Below are positions 22,226 through 29,751 of a DNA stretch of 37,087 bases, piece by piece. The translations under genes and the position numbers were made by a program. The notes under the pieces are model-generated. The model did no database searches. It was not told where the DNA came from and saw only the letters and a program-made list of their open reading frames with translations. How positions within the stretch are numbered: the first letter of the stretch is position 1; the number at the start of each line of letters is the position of its first letter. Source of the stretch: JAICJR01 sp036494715 (GTDB taxonomy: Bacteria; Actinomycetota; Thermoleophilia; Solirubrobacterales; Thermoleophilaceae); NCBI GenBank assembly GCA_036494715.1, contig DASXNY010000019.1:1-37087 (forward strand), in the 5' to 3' direction.

Positions 22226-24094
22226 ATGCGCTGGCGACGGCTGATCGGGCTCAACCTGCCGTCAGCCTTCGTCCTCGGCGTCGGCGGCTACTTCCTAGGC
22301 CACTGGGTCGGCACGCGCATCACGGTCGGCATGGACTCCCAGCTCGGCACCGACCAGAACGACCTCGCGCTCTTCATGGGCTTCTTCTTCGCGCTGCTCG
22401 GCTGGCTGATCGGGCTCGGCTTCTTCAACTACCCGCTCGCCCGCATGATCGGCCGTCCGCCATCGCTCCGGGAGAAGGAGGAGGCGGGGCCCGGGCGCTA
22501 CTTCCGGCTGTGCACCGACCACAAGGTCGTCGGCATCCAGTACTTCGTCACGGTCCTGTTCTTCTTCCTGATCGCGGGCCTCAACGCGATGTTCATCCGC
22601 GCCGAGCTGCTCACGCCGAACGAGAACCTCTGGAACGCCAACCAGTACCTATCCCTAGTCAGCCTCCACGGCACGATGATGCTGATGATGATGTCGGCGG
22701 CCATCCTCGGGCCGTTCGCGAACTACTTCGTCCCGATCATGATCGGCGCCCGGCGGATGGCCTTCCCACGCCTCGAGTCGCTCTCGTTCTGGCTCGTCCC
22801 GCCGGCGGGGATCATCATGCTCTCGGCCGTCGCGCTCGGTGGCTTCCCCACCGGCTGGACCGGCTACGCGCCGCTCGCCAACGAGGCCCGCGCAGGTATG
22901 GACGCCTACCTGTTCGCGTTCGGGCTGATCGGCCTGTCGATGACGATCGTCGGCACGAACATGATCGCCACCGTGCTCACCATGCGCGCGCCCGGGCTCA
23001 CCTGGAGCCGGCTGCCGATCTTCGTGTGGGGCGTGATCTGCACGTCGATCCTGATGGTGCTGGCGGCGCCCGTGCTGTTCGCCACGCTGTCGATGGTCAC
23101 GCTCGACCGCACCGCCGACACGTCGTTCTTCCTCGCCAGCGCCGGCGGCAGCCCGTTTCTCTACGACAACCTGTTCTGGTTCTTCGGGCACCCGGAGGTG
23201 TACATCCTGGCGCTGCCCGGCTTCGGCGTCGTGCTCGAGATCCTGCCCGTGTTCTCGCGGAAGCCGCTCTGGGGCTACCGGCTGGCCGTCGCGGGCATGG
23301 TGGGCGTGACGCTCTTGAGCTTCATGGTCTGGCAGCACCACCTGTTCGTGAGCGGGATCAACGCCGACCTGCGGCCCTTCTACATGCTCACCACAGAACT
23401 GATCTCGATCCCGACGGGCTTCATCTTCCTCAACGGGCTGGCGACGCTCTGGCGCGGGCAGATCCGCTTCAGCGTGCCGATGCTGTTCGCGCTCGCGTTC
23501 TTCTCGAACTTCCTGATCGGCGGCCTGTCGGGCGTCTTCCTGTCGGACGTGCCGAGCGACGTGAGCACGCACGGCAGCTACTTCGTGATGGCCCACTTCC
23601 ACTACACGATCATGGGCGGACTGGTGTTCGCGCTGTTCGCGGCCACCTACTACTGGCTGCCGAAGATGACCGGGCTGAAGTTCAACGAGACGCTGGCCAA
23701 GGTCCATTTCTGGGGCATGTTCGTGTTCTTCAACCTCACGTTCGCCCCGCTGTTCGCGGCCGGGATGCTGGGCATGCCGCGGCGCGTCTCGACCTATGCG
23801 CCGCACCTACAGGGGATCAACATCTTCGTGTCGATCTCGGCCTTCCTACTCGGGCTCTCGATGCTCGTGTTCCTCGTCAACCTCGTCTACTCGATGGTGA
23901 TCGCCCGCGTGCCCGCCGAGGCCAACCCGTGGCACTCGCGCGGGCTCGAGTTCCAGCTGCCGACGCCCGTGCCCGTGACGAACTTCGAGGCCACGCCGGT
24001 GATCCAGTCGGACCCGTATGACTACGGCGTGCCCGACGCGGTGCCCGTGGCGCTGTTGAAGGCACCCGCGCCGGTGACTGGAGGCGGGCCGTGA
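22226..24094 (+). CDS. ctaD: Heme-copper oxidase subunit I, lacking canonical D- and K-channel residues
   Basis: 622 residues. Two extra N-terminal helices (~10-30, ~48-72) precede the 12-helix core. Ligands present: H148 (low-spin heme, L-H-G-T-M), H322-P-E324-V-Y326 (CuB His, D-channel Glu, cross-link Tyr), H371-H372 (CuB), H457 and H459 (hemes). The Tyr in H-P-E-V-Y places it with A1-like oxygen reductases. However, the A1 motif G-A-P-D-M-A-F-P-R reads G-A-R-R-M-A-F-P-R, so the D-channel entrance Asp is R177, and I-P-T-G-V-K-V-F reads I-P-T-G-F-I-F-L, so the K-channel Lys is I400. Proton entry must differ from the textbook path. The C-terminal ~70 residues are soluble. The stop overlaps ctaE (GTGA). 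Confidence 0.93.
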   Translation: MRWRRLIGLNLPSAFVLGVGGYFLGHWVGTRITVGMDSQLGTDQNDLALFMGFFFALLGWLIGLGFFNYPLARMIGRPPSLREKEEAGPGRYFRLCTDHKVVGIQYFVTVLFFFLIAGLNAMFIRAELLTPNENLWNANQYLSLVSLHGTMMLMMMSAAILGPFANYFVPIMIGARRMAFPRLESLSFWLVPPAGIIMLSAVALGGFPTGWTGYAPLANEARAGMDAYLFAFGLIGLSMTIVGTNMIATVLTMRAPGLTWSRLPIFVWGVICTSILMVLAAPVLFATLSMVTLDRTADTSFFLASAGGSPFLYDNLFWFFGHPEVYILALPGFGVVLEILPVFSRKPLWGYRLAVAGMVGVTLLSFMVWQHHLFVSGINADLRPFYMLTTELISIPTGFIFLNGLATLWRGQIRFSVPMLFALAFFSNFLIGGLSGVFLSDVPSDVSTHGSYFVMAHFHYTIMGGLVFALFAATYYWLPKMTGLKFNETLAKVHFWGMFVFFNLTFAPLFAAGMLGMPRRVSTYAPHLQGINIFVSISAFLLGLSMLVFLVNLVYSMVIARVPAEANPWHSRGLEFQLPTPVPVTNFEATPVIQSDPYDYGVPDAVPVALLKAPAPVTGGGP

Positions 24095-24732
24095 GCTCGT
24101 CCGACGCGCCCGTCGTCGCCCCGTTTGCCGAGCTCGAGCCGCCGGAGATACTCGCGCGCAACCTCCAGGTGGGTGCGCGCATGATGGCGGCGGCGCAGGC
24201 GTTCGCGCTGCTCGCCTTCGTGTTCGCGTACTTCTACCTGCGCACGCTCAACAGCAACGGCGACTGGCGCCCCAAGCACGTCGACCCGTCGAGCGGCGTG
24301 GGCGCAGCGGTGCTGGTCTGTCTCGTGGGCTGCGCGCTCGCCTACTTCTACGGCGTGAAGCGCCTCGGCGACGGCACCGAGCACAGCTGGCGCGCGGCCG
24401 CGATCGCGTCGCTCGTGCTGGGGCTCGCCGCGTTCGTCCTGATGATCGTCCAGCTCGCGTCGATCTCCTTCGGGCCGACGAGCGGCGGCTACGCCAGCGT
24501 GTTCATCGGCTGGCACGCCTTCTACGGAATCAATCTGCTGCTCGTGCTCGGGTGGCTCGAGACGCTGGTGGCGCAGTCGCTCCACGCCCACACCCAGGAG
24601 GTGGCGCCGGAGACGGGTGACATCGCCGCGCCGTTCGAGGTGATCCGCCCGGCCGGAGACGCGTTCGCGGTCGTGCTCTACACCGCGGTGCTGTTCGGGA
24701 TCATCGGCTACGTCCTCCTGTTCGTTGTATGA
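24091..24732 (+). CDS. ctaE: Cytochrome c oxidase subunit III
   Basis: 213 residues, five hydrophobic helices, matching short bacterial subunit III forms that lack the first two helices. The family pattern is visible in A-F-A-L-L-A-F-V-F-A-Y-F-Y-L-R at ~35-50 and G-W-H-A-F-Y-G-I-N near 147-155, where G-x-H-x-x-H is usual and the second His is replaced by Tyr-Gly here. It stabilises subunit I and helps proton uptake. GTG start overlapping the ctaD stop, with GGAGG 6 nt upstream. Its TGA overlaps the ATG of ctaB (ATGA), so the whole group is translated as one coupled unit. Confidence 0.9.
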   Translation: MSSSDAPVVAPFAELEPPEILARNLQVGARMMAAAQAFALLAFVFAYFYLRTLNSNGDWRPKHVDPSSGVGAAVLVCLVGCALAYFYGVKRLGDGTEHSWRAAAIASLVLGLAAFVLMIVQLASISFGPTSGGYASVFIGWHAFYGINLLLVLGWLETLVAQSLHAHTQEVAPETGDIAAPFEVIRPAGDAFAVVLYTAVLFGIIGYVLLFVV

Positions 24733-25985
24733 CCGCGCGACCGCGACTCGAGCTCGAGCTGCGTCCCGGCGACGCGCCCGGACCGTGGCTGCGCCTCGCC
24801 GGGCTCGGCGCCGCGCTCGCCACCGCGCTCGCCGTCGTCAGCGGCACGCTTCACCTCGGGCTCGCCCATCGCCTGCTCGTGTTCACCGCGTTCCCGCCGC
24901 TCGTCGCGCTGGTGCTGGCCGGGCGGTTCGCCTACCCGCGCCTGCTGCGGCCGGCGGGCTTGGCGCTCGGACTCGTCGCGCTCGACAGCGCGCTGGGCGG
25001 CGCGGTAGCCGTAGCTGGGCGCACGGACTGGGCCGTGGGCCTTCACCTCGCCGTTGCGGCGCTCGCGTTCGGGGCAGGGCTCCTGGCCGCCGCGGCCTGC
25101 TACCGGGGTGAGGCCCTGCCCGCCGCGCCGTGGCGCGACTACGTGACCCTCACGAAGCCGCGGATCATGAGCCTGCTGCTGCTCACCGCGGCCGCGGGCA
25201 TGTTCGCCGGTGCGCGCGGGGTGCCGGACCTAGGCAAGCTCGCCGCGCTGCTCGCGGGCGGCGCGCTCGCCTCGGGCGGGGCGAGCGCCCTCAACCACCT
25301 GCTCGACCGCGACCTCGACGCCCGCATGGGTGAGCGCACCGCCGCGCGGCCGGTGGCGGCGGGACGCGTGGCGCCGCCGCGGGCGCTCGAGTTCGGGCTG
25401 GTGCTGTCGGCGCTGTCCTTCGTGCTGCTCGCCAGCGTGATCAACGTGCTCACCGCGCTGCTCGCGCTGGTGGGCAACCTCGGCTATGTGCTCGTCTACA
25501 CGGGCTGGCTCAAGCGCTCGACGCCGCAGAACATCGTGATCGGCGGGGCCGCGGGCGCGATCCCGCCGCTCGTGGGCTGGGCCGCCGCGCGCGGCGACCT
25601 GACCCTGCCCGCGCTGTTCCTGTTCCTGATCGTGTTCTTCTGGACGCCGCCGCACTTCTGGGCGCTGGCGCTTCTGATCAAGCGCGACTACGCCGCGGCC
25701 GGGATCCCGATGCTGCCGGTGGTGCGCGGCGATCGCGAGACCGCGCGCCAGATCCTGCGTTACTCGCTGGTGCTCGCGGGCGTCACCGCGCTGCCCTTCA
25801 TCTGGCAGAGCGAGGGCGGCTTCTACCTCGGCACCGCACTGTTCTTAGACGCCTGCCTGATCGGGCTCGCGCTCGACCTGCGCCGGCATCTCACGCCCGC
25901 CCGCGCCGGACGCCTTTTCCACTTCTCGCTGCTCTACCTCGCGCTGCTGTTCGTGGCGCTGGCGATCGATCCGCTGCTCGGGTAG
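24729..25985 (+). CDS. ctaB: Heme O synthase with N-terminal half-CtaA-like domain
   Basis: 418 residues, over 100 longer than ordinary CtaB. Residues ~135-418 are protoheme IX farnesyltransferase: T-K-P-R-I, the first Asp-rich motif N-H-L-L-D-R-D-L-D-A-R-M, R-T-x-x-R-P-V, Y-T-x-W-L-K-R-S-T-x-x-N and F-F-W-T-P-P-H-F-W, with K-R-D-Y-x-x-A-G-I-P-M-L-P. It farnesylates heme B to heme O. Residues ~20-125 form four helices resembling one half of heme A synthase CtaA: H-R-L-L (H47) and A-L-G-G plus G-L-H-L (H106), the pair of His expected in a four-helix half. Full CtaA has two such halves; none is encoded separately here. ATGA overlap with ctaE. Confidence 0.9.
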   Translation: MTARPRLELELRPGDAPGPWLRLAGLGAALATALAVVSGTLHLGLAHRLLVFTAFPPLVALVLAGRFAYPRLLRPAGLALGLVALDSALGGAVAVAGRTDWAVGLHLAVAALAFGAGLLAAAACYRGEALPAAPWRDYVTLTKPRIMSLLLLTAAAGMFAGARGVPDLGKLAALLAGGALASGGASALNHLLDRDLDARMGERTAARPVAAGRVAPPRALEFGLVLSALSFVLLASVINVLTALLALVGNLGYVLVYTGWLKRSTPQNIVIGGAAGAIPPLVGWAAARGDLTLPALFLFLIVFFWTPPHFWALALLIKRDYAAAGIPMLPVVRGDRETARQILRYSLVLAGVTALPFIWQSEGGFYLGTALFLDACLIGLALDLRRHLTPARAGRLFHFSLLYLALLFVALAIDPLLG

Positions 25986-25988
25986 CCG

Positions 25989-26216
25989 ATGGCCGCGCTC
26001 GCCACAATCGTGATCGCCGATGTGAGCGGCAGCGGGGCGGCCAGCCACGTGACCTCCGGCGCCGTCCTGACCCTCGTGCTCCCGCTCGCGCTGCTGGCGA
26101 TCGTGTTGGTGTGGTGGTGGCTGGCGGCCAGGCGTGGATGGCCGCCGCTCCCCACCACCCGGCATCCCGCGCCGCCGCGTCACCGCTGGCACATGCGTCA
26201 CCGGGATGAGCACTAG
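25989..26216 (+). CDS. Small single-pass membrane protein, unknown
   Basis: 75 residues. One strongly hydrophobic helix (~26-46; ends W-W-W-L-A-A-R-R) is preceded by a short exported N-terminus with A-S-H-V-T and followed by a basic, Pro/His-rich cytosolic tail with R-H-R-W-H-M-R-H. It starts 3 bp after ctaB and overlaps the Sco gene by 11 bp, so it is inside the oxidase operon. It could be a small oxidase subunit (subunit IV-like) or an assembly factor; the His-rich tail would suit metal binding. Short, but position, spacing and codon use support a real gene. Confidence 0.6.
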   Translation: MAALATIVIADVSGSGAASHVTSGAVLTLVLPLALLAIVLVWWWLAARRGWPPLPTTRHPAPPRHRWHMRHRDEH

Positions 26217-26889
26217 CGCGGGCTCGCCCGCCTCCTCCTGGTGGCCGCTCGGCGCGGCGTCGACCGTGCTGCTCGTGACCACGTGCCTGTGCTTGGGAGC
26301 GGGCGGCGCGCTCGCCCTGCGTTCGCTGCGCGGCGGCCAGGACGCGGCCCCGGTCGCGCTCCAGCCCGTGCGCCCCGCGCTGGCGGGCGACGCGGTTTGG
26401 AAGGCCGGCAAGCGGCCCGCCCCGGGGTTCTCGCTACGCGATCAGGACGGCCGGCTCGTGTCGCTGGCGAGTCAGCGCGGCAGCGTCGTGCTCCTCGCCT
26501 TCATGGATTCCCACTGCAGACTGCTCTGCACTCTCGAGGGCCCCACGATCCACCGCGCGCTCGGCAAGCTCGGCGCCGCAGCGCCCGACGTGCGGCTGCT
26601 CGTGGTGAGCGTGAACCCGTGGCAGGACACGGTGGCGAGCAGCCGCCGGGCCGGCGCGCACTGGGGCTTCAGCGGGCGCTGGGTGTGGCTGCGCGGGCCG
26701 CCCAGCCAGCTCGAGACGGTATGGCGCAACTACCGCATCGACGTGCAGCAGGCCTTCGGCGACGTGAACCACAGCAGCGCGGTGTATCTGATCGACCGCG
26801 AGGGCAACGAGCGCGCGGGCTTCAACTACCCGTTCCCCGCGAACGCGGTGGCGCGCGACCTGCGCAAGCTCGCGGCGGCGCACACCTGA
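26206..26889 (+). CDS. SCO1/SenC-family copper chaperone
   Basis: 227 residues. One N-terminal anchor helix (~12-38), then an exported thioredoxin-like domain. Sco features: P-G-F-S-L-R-D-Q-D-G, the copper site C-R-L-L-C (C-x3-C, in the place of the usual C-P-D-V-C), and the His ligand in V-N-H-S-S-A-V-Y-L-I-D about 80 residues later. It delivers copper to the CuA centre of subunit II. The ATG at 26206 is chosen because the anchor follows directly; it overlaps the preceding small gene, and its stop overlaps the ctaG start by one base. The Pro of the C-P-x-x-C consensus is missing. Confidence 0.85.
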   Translation: MSTSAGSPASSWWPLGAASTVLLVTTCLCLGAGGALALRSLRGGQDAAPVALQPVRPALAGDAVWKAGKRPAPGFSLRDQDGRLVSLASQRGSVVLLAFMDSHCRLLCTLEGPTIHRALGKLGAAAPDVRLLVVSVNPWQDTVASSRRAGAHWGFSGRWVWLRGPPSQLETVWRNYRIDVQQAFGDVNHSSAVYLIDREGNERAGFNYPFPANAVARDLRKLAAAHT

Positions 26890-27788
26890 TGCCCTCACCG
26901 CTCGCTCCTCCGTTCCTGCTGGGGGTGCTGGTGGCGCTGCTCTATGTGCGCGGGCGGCGGCGGCACATGCGGGTCGTCGCGCCCGGTCACCGTGCGGGCC
27001 TCGGCTGGCGTGCGGTCGCGTTCTGGTCCGGGCTGGTGACGCTTGTCCTCGCGCTCGACTCGGTGATCGACGACGAGGCGGACCGGCTCTTCTGGGTCCA
27101 CATGGTCCAGCACGCGCTGCTGATGATGGTGGCGGCCCCACTGCTCGTGCTCGCCGCGCCCTGGATCCCGATCTGGAAGGGGCTGCCGCTCAGCACCCGC
27201 CGCGGACTCGGGGCCGCGTACATGCGTTCGCCGGGCTGGCGGGCGGCGCGCGCGGTGGGGCGCCGGCTCGCGGCGCCGGTGGCGGTCTGGGTCCTCTTCA
27301 GCCTGGACCTCGCCGTCTGGCACGTCCCGGTCCTGTACGGCGCGACGCTGCGTCACCAATGGATCCATGACCTCGAGCACGTCTCTTTCCTCGTCCTCGC
27401 GGTGCTGTTCTGGGCGCAGGTGATCGAGTCGCCGCCGCTCAAGGCGCGGCTGCCGGAGGCCTGGCGGGTCGCCTACGTCACGCTCGAGGCGACCGTCTGC
27501 TGGGTGCTCGCGATGGTGCTGGCGTTCGCGCCCTCGCCGCTCTACTCCGGCTACAGCGAGCTCGGCTCGCGACCGGGCGGCCTGTCCGCGCTGGCCGACC
27601 AGCAACTCGCGGCCGGAATCATGTGGGGCCCGGGCTCGATCCCCTTCGCGATCTTCGTGTTCGTCGCGCTCTACCGCTGGCTGGGCGGTCGCTCTACAGA
27701 GCCGCCGTGGCCGCAGTCCGGCGTTCGGGACGCGACGGCCGACCCTCCTCGAAGGGCCGCCGTCGGTTCCCTCGCTCCCCGGTCCTGA
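26889..27788 (+). CDS. ctaG: Cytochrome c oxidase assembly protein, CtaG (caa3) family
   Basis: 299 residues with about seven hydrophobic helices. The family is recognised by W-V-H-M-V-Q-H-A-L-L-M (~71-81), A-P-L-L-V-L, a central D-L-A-V-W-H-V-P, W-I-H-D-L-E-H and D-Q-Q-L-A-A-G-I-M-W near the C-terminus; the repeated His are likely copper-binding. It assists CuB insertion into subunit I in Gram-positive-type oxidases. Last gene of the plus-strand oxidase operon. The last ~30 residues are polar and Pro/Arg-rich, and this end overlaps a possible small gene on the other strand. Confidence 0.9.
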   Translation: MPSPLAPPFLLGVLVALLYVRGRRRHMRVVAPGHRAGLGWRAVAFWSGLVTLVLALDSVIDDEADRLFWVHMVQHALLMMVAAPLLVLAAPWIPIWKGLPLSTRRGLGAAYMRSPGWRAARAVGRRLAAPVAVWVLFSLDLAVWHVPVLYGATLRHQWIHDLEHVSFLVLAVLFWAQVIESPPLKARLPEAWRVAYVTLEATVCWVLAMVLAFAPSPLYSGYSELGSRPGGLSALADQQLAAGIMWGPGSIPFAIFVFVALYRWLGGRSTEPPWPQSGVRDATADPPRRAAVGSLAPRS

Positions 27789-27873
27789 TGGCCCAGGCGG
27801 CCAGGCCGGAGATGCCCGTGAAAGCAGCGAGGCCAAGAACGGTGTTGACGATCAGCGCCGCGGTCATGTCCAT
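27694..27873 (-). CDS. Possible small membrane protein of 59 residues, antisense to the ctaG end
   Basis: Reads M-D-M-T-A-A-L-I-V-N-T-V-L-G-L-A-A-F, one hydrophobic helix (~5-29) with S-G-L-A-A-W-A, then a basic tail. An AGGAG lies 12 nt before the first ATG, 18 before the second. The helix part (27789-27873) is outside ctaG; the tail overlaps ctaG by 95 bp antisense. The start is preceded by the hairpin-rich region 27915-27998. Single-helix proteins of this size are common beside oxidase operons. Not certain, because half of it is shadow sequence. Confidence 0.45.
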   Translation of the reverse strand: MDMTAALIVNTVLGLAAFTGISGLAAWAIRTGERGNRRRPFEEGRPSRPERRTAATAAL

Positions 27874-27914
27874 TTTGGAACTGAACTCCTAGTCGGGTTC
27901 GCGTGACCCCACAC

Positions 27915-27998
27915 GGTTCCCGAGGAACCTGAGCCCGCTGCGAGCGGGGCCTGAGAGGTCGCTGAGCGCTCCTACCCAGCGTTACCGGTTTCAACCGG
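27915..27998. other. Cluster of consecutive short hairpins in a gene-free gap
   Basis: The gap between 27874 and 28094 contains GGTTCC-CGA-GGAACC (27915-27929), CCCGCT-GCG-AGCGGG (27934-27948), CGCTG-N12-CAGCG (27960-27981) and CCGGTT-TC-AACCGG (27985-27998) in a row. Such packing suggests a structured RNA or stacked terminators for the minus-strand acyl-CoA dehydrogenase operon. It could also be a leader for the small gene at 27694-27873. I could not match it to a known riboswitch. No coding sequence seen in the rest of the gap. Confidence 0.5.
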
Positions 27999-28094
27999 CC
28001 GGCTTGCCCGCGGCGGGAGACTGGATCCGGTGGTCGAGCTGCTGCCAGGCATGCCACCCGGCCCGCTCGGCTTTCGGGTCACTGACGACGTCGC

Positions 28095-29276
28095 TCAGAG
28101 GCCGAGCAGCTTCCCGAGGATCTCCTTCATGATCTCGTCGGTGCCGCCGCCGATGGGGCCGAGGCGTGCGTCGCGCGCGGCGCGCTCCACCTCGTACTCG
28201 CGCATGTAGCCGGCGCCGCCGTGGATCTGAAGGGCGTCGTCGGCGACGTCGAAGGCGTCGCGCTGCGTCTTCAGCTTGGCCATCGTCACCTCGCGGATCG
28301 CGTCTTGGCCGTCGGCGAACAGGCGCAGGGCGTGGTAGGTGAGCGCCCGCCCGGTCTCCACCTTCACCGCCATCTCGGCGAGCTTGTGCCGGATCGCCTG
28401 GTGCTTTCCGATCGGCCTGCCGAACGTCTCGCGCTCCTTCGCGAACGTGAGCGCGCGGTCGAGCGTCACCTGCATCCCGCCCACAGAGCCGAGCGCCATC
28501 ACGAGCCGCTCCCACTGGAAGTTGGCCATGATCAGGTAGAAGCCCTTGTTCTCGTCGCCCAGCAGGTTCTCGTCCGGCACGAAGACGTCGTCGAAGGCGA
28601 GCTCACCGGTATCGGAGGCGTGCCAGCCGAGCTTCTCGAGCTTGCGCGACACGCTGAAGCCGTCCATGCCCTTCTCGATCACGAGGAACGAGATGCCGCG
28701 GTGGCCGCCCTCCTCGGTCGTCTTCACGGCTGTGACCACGAAGTCGGCGCGCACGCCGTTCGTGATGAACGTCTTCGAGCCGTTGACGAGGTAGCCGCCG
28801 TCCACCTTCTTCGCGCGCGTGCGCAGGCCGGCGACGTCCGAGCCCGCGTCGGCCTCGGTGATCCCGAGCGCGGCGATCTTCTCGCCGGCGATCGCGGGAG
28901 CGAGCCAGCGCCGCTTCTGCTCCTCCGAGCCGAACTTCCAGATCGGCGGCGTCGCGATCGAGATGTGCGCCCCGATTCCGGCGGCCAGCCCGCCGCTGCC
29001 GCAGCGCGCCAGCTCCTCGGCGAGCACGGCGTCGTGGAGGTAGTCGCCGCCCTGGCCGCCGTGCTCCTCGGGGTACTTCAGCCCGAGGAAGCCGAGCTCG
29101 GCCATGCGTGTGAAGACATGGTTCGGGAACCACTGCGCCTCCTCCCACTCGCGCGCGTGTGGGCGCAGCTCCGTCTCCACGAAGCGCCTGATCGACTCGC
29201 GCAGTTCCTCGTGCTCGTCGCCGAACGGTGGCAGCGGGCGACGTGCGCTGGTGGCCGTGGTGGTGGAAAAGGTCAT
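28095..29276 (-). CDS. Acyl-CoA dehydrogenase (LCAD/IVD-like), second copy
   Basis: 393 residues, full length. FAD/substrate signatures: L-G-I-T-E-A-D-A-G-S-D (the usual [A/G]-x-T-E-P-x-x-G-S-D), V-N-G-S-K-T-F-I-T-N-G, and Q-I-H-G-G-A-G-Y near the C-terminus. The place of the MCAD catalytic Glu (E-G-T) reads G-G-T-D-E-I-M, as in long-chain acyl-CoA dehydrogenase. A Glu in helix G (E256 in F-Q-W-E-R-L-V-M) is then the predicted base, as in isovaleryl- and long-chain enzymes. It makes the 2,3-enoyl-CoA and passes electrons to ETF. Its ATG overlaps the stop of the SnoaL-like gene (ATGA). Last gene of a three-gene minus-strand operon. Confidence 0.93.
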   Translation of the reverse strand: MTFSTTTATSARRPLPPFGDEHEELRESIRRFVETELRPHAREWEEAQWFPNHVFTRMAELGFLGLKYPEEHGGQGGDYLHDAVLAEELARCGSGGLAAGIGAHISIATPPIWKFGSEEQKRRWLAPAIAGEKIAALGITEADAGSDVAGLRTRAKKVDGGYLVNGSKTFITNGVRADFVVTAVKTTEEGGHRGISFLVIEKGMDGFSVSRKLEKLGWHASDTGELAFDDVFVPDENLLGDENKGFYLIMANFQWERLVMALGSVGGMQVTLDRALTFAKERETFGRPIGKHQAIRHKLAEMAVKVETGRALTYHALRLFADGQDAIREVTMAKLKTQRDAFDVADDALQIHGGAGYMREYEVERAARDARLGPIGGGTDEIMKEILGKLLGL

Positions 29277-29740
29277 GCGCCGGCCGCGGCCAGCGCCGCA
29301 CGTTCGGACATGAACGCCCGCATCACGGCCACCTTCCCATCGCGTACCTGAAACAGCTGGAAGATGAGCATCTCGACGGCGATCCCGTCGCGCCCGCGGG
29401 CCTCGACCCTCGCGGGGAGGAGCACCCAGCCGCCGAGGTCTCGGTACTCGAGCATGTGAGGGACGTAGCTCTCCCACAGCCCGGCCCACTCCGGCCAGAA
29501 CAAGGCGAACTCGTCGAGGCCGCGCGCGCACCCGAACATCCCGCCCGCGTCCCAGACGATCTCTGGGTGCAGGTGCTGCCAGCTCGGAGTCTGAGCGATG
29601 AAGCCCCGCATCGCTTCGAGCATGGCTTCGGCGTCGTTCTCGTCGACGGCAGCGAGCTGATCCCGCAGCTCCGCGGCCACGTCCCGCCCGCTCCAGGGCT
29701 CGTTCATGGCCTGCACCACCTCGACGTCGTCGGCCGACAC
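29273..29740 (-). CDS. SnoaL/NTF2-like fold protein
   Basis: 155 residues. The start pattern D-V-E-V-V-Q-A-M-N-E-P-W-S-G-R-D and later F-W-P-E-W-A-G-L-W-E-S-Y-V, V-E-A-R-G-R-D-G-I-A-V-E and F-Q-V-R-D-G-K-V-A are typical of SnoaL-like cone-shaped alpha+beta proteins, which bind small hydrophobic ligands and are sometimes cyclases, isomerases or dehydratases. Catalytic residues cannot be assigned. The GTG start lies 11 nt after the stop of the upstream acyl-CoA dehydrogenase and the stop overlaps the next one, so it is embedded in the same operon and may act on the same acyl substrate. A shorter start at ATG 29707 is possible. Confidence 0.75.
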   Translation of the reverse strand: MSADDVEVVQAMNEPWSGRDVAAELRDQLAAVDENDAEAMLEAMRGFIAQTPSWQHLHPEIVWDAGGMFGCARGLDEFALFWPEWAGLWESYVPHMLEYRDLGGWVLLPARVEARGRDGIAVEMLIFQLFQVRDGKVAVMRAFMSERAALAAAGA

Positions 29741-29751
29741 GGCGCAAGTAT

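Noticed and set aside
22655..23806. Open frame of 383 codons antisense to ctaD
   Set aside because: Repetitive Arg/Glu/His-rich translation with no domain; the sense strand is clearly subunit I.
27901..28000. Thiamine or glycine riboswitch
   Set aside because: Fragments such as CCTGAGAGG and CTCTCAGG resemble pieces of these aptamers, but the conserved blocks are in the wrong order or missing and no fitting downstream gene is present.
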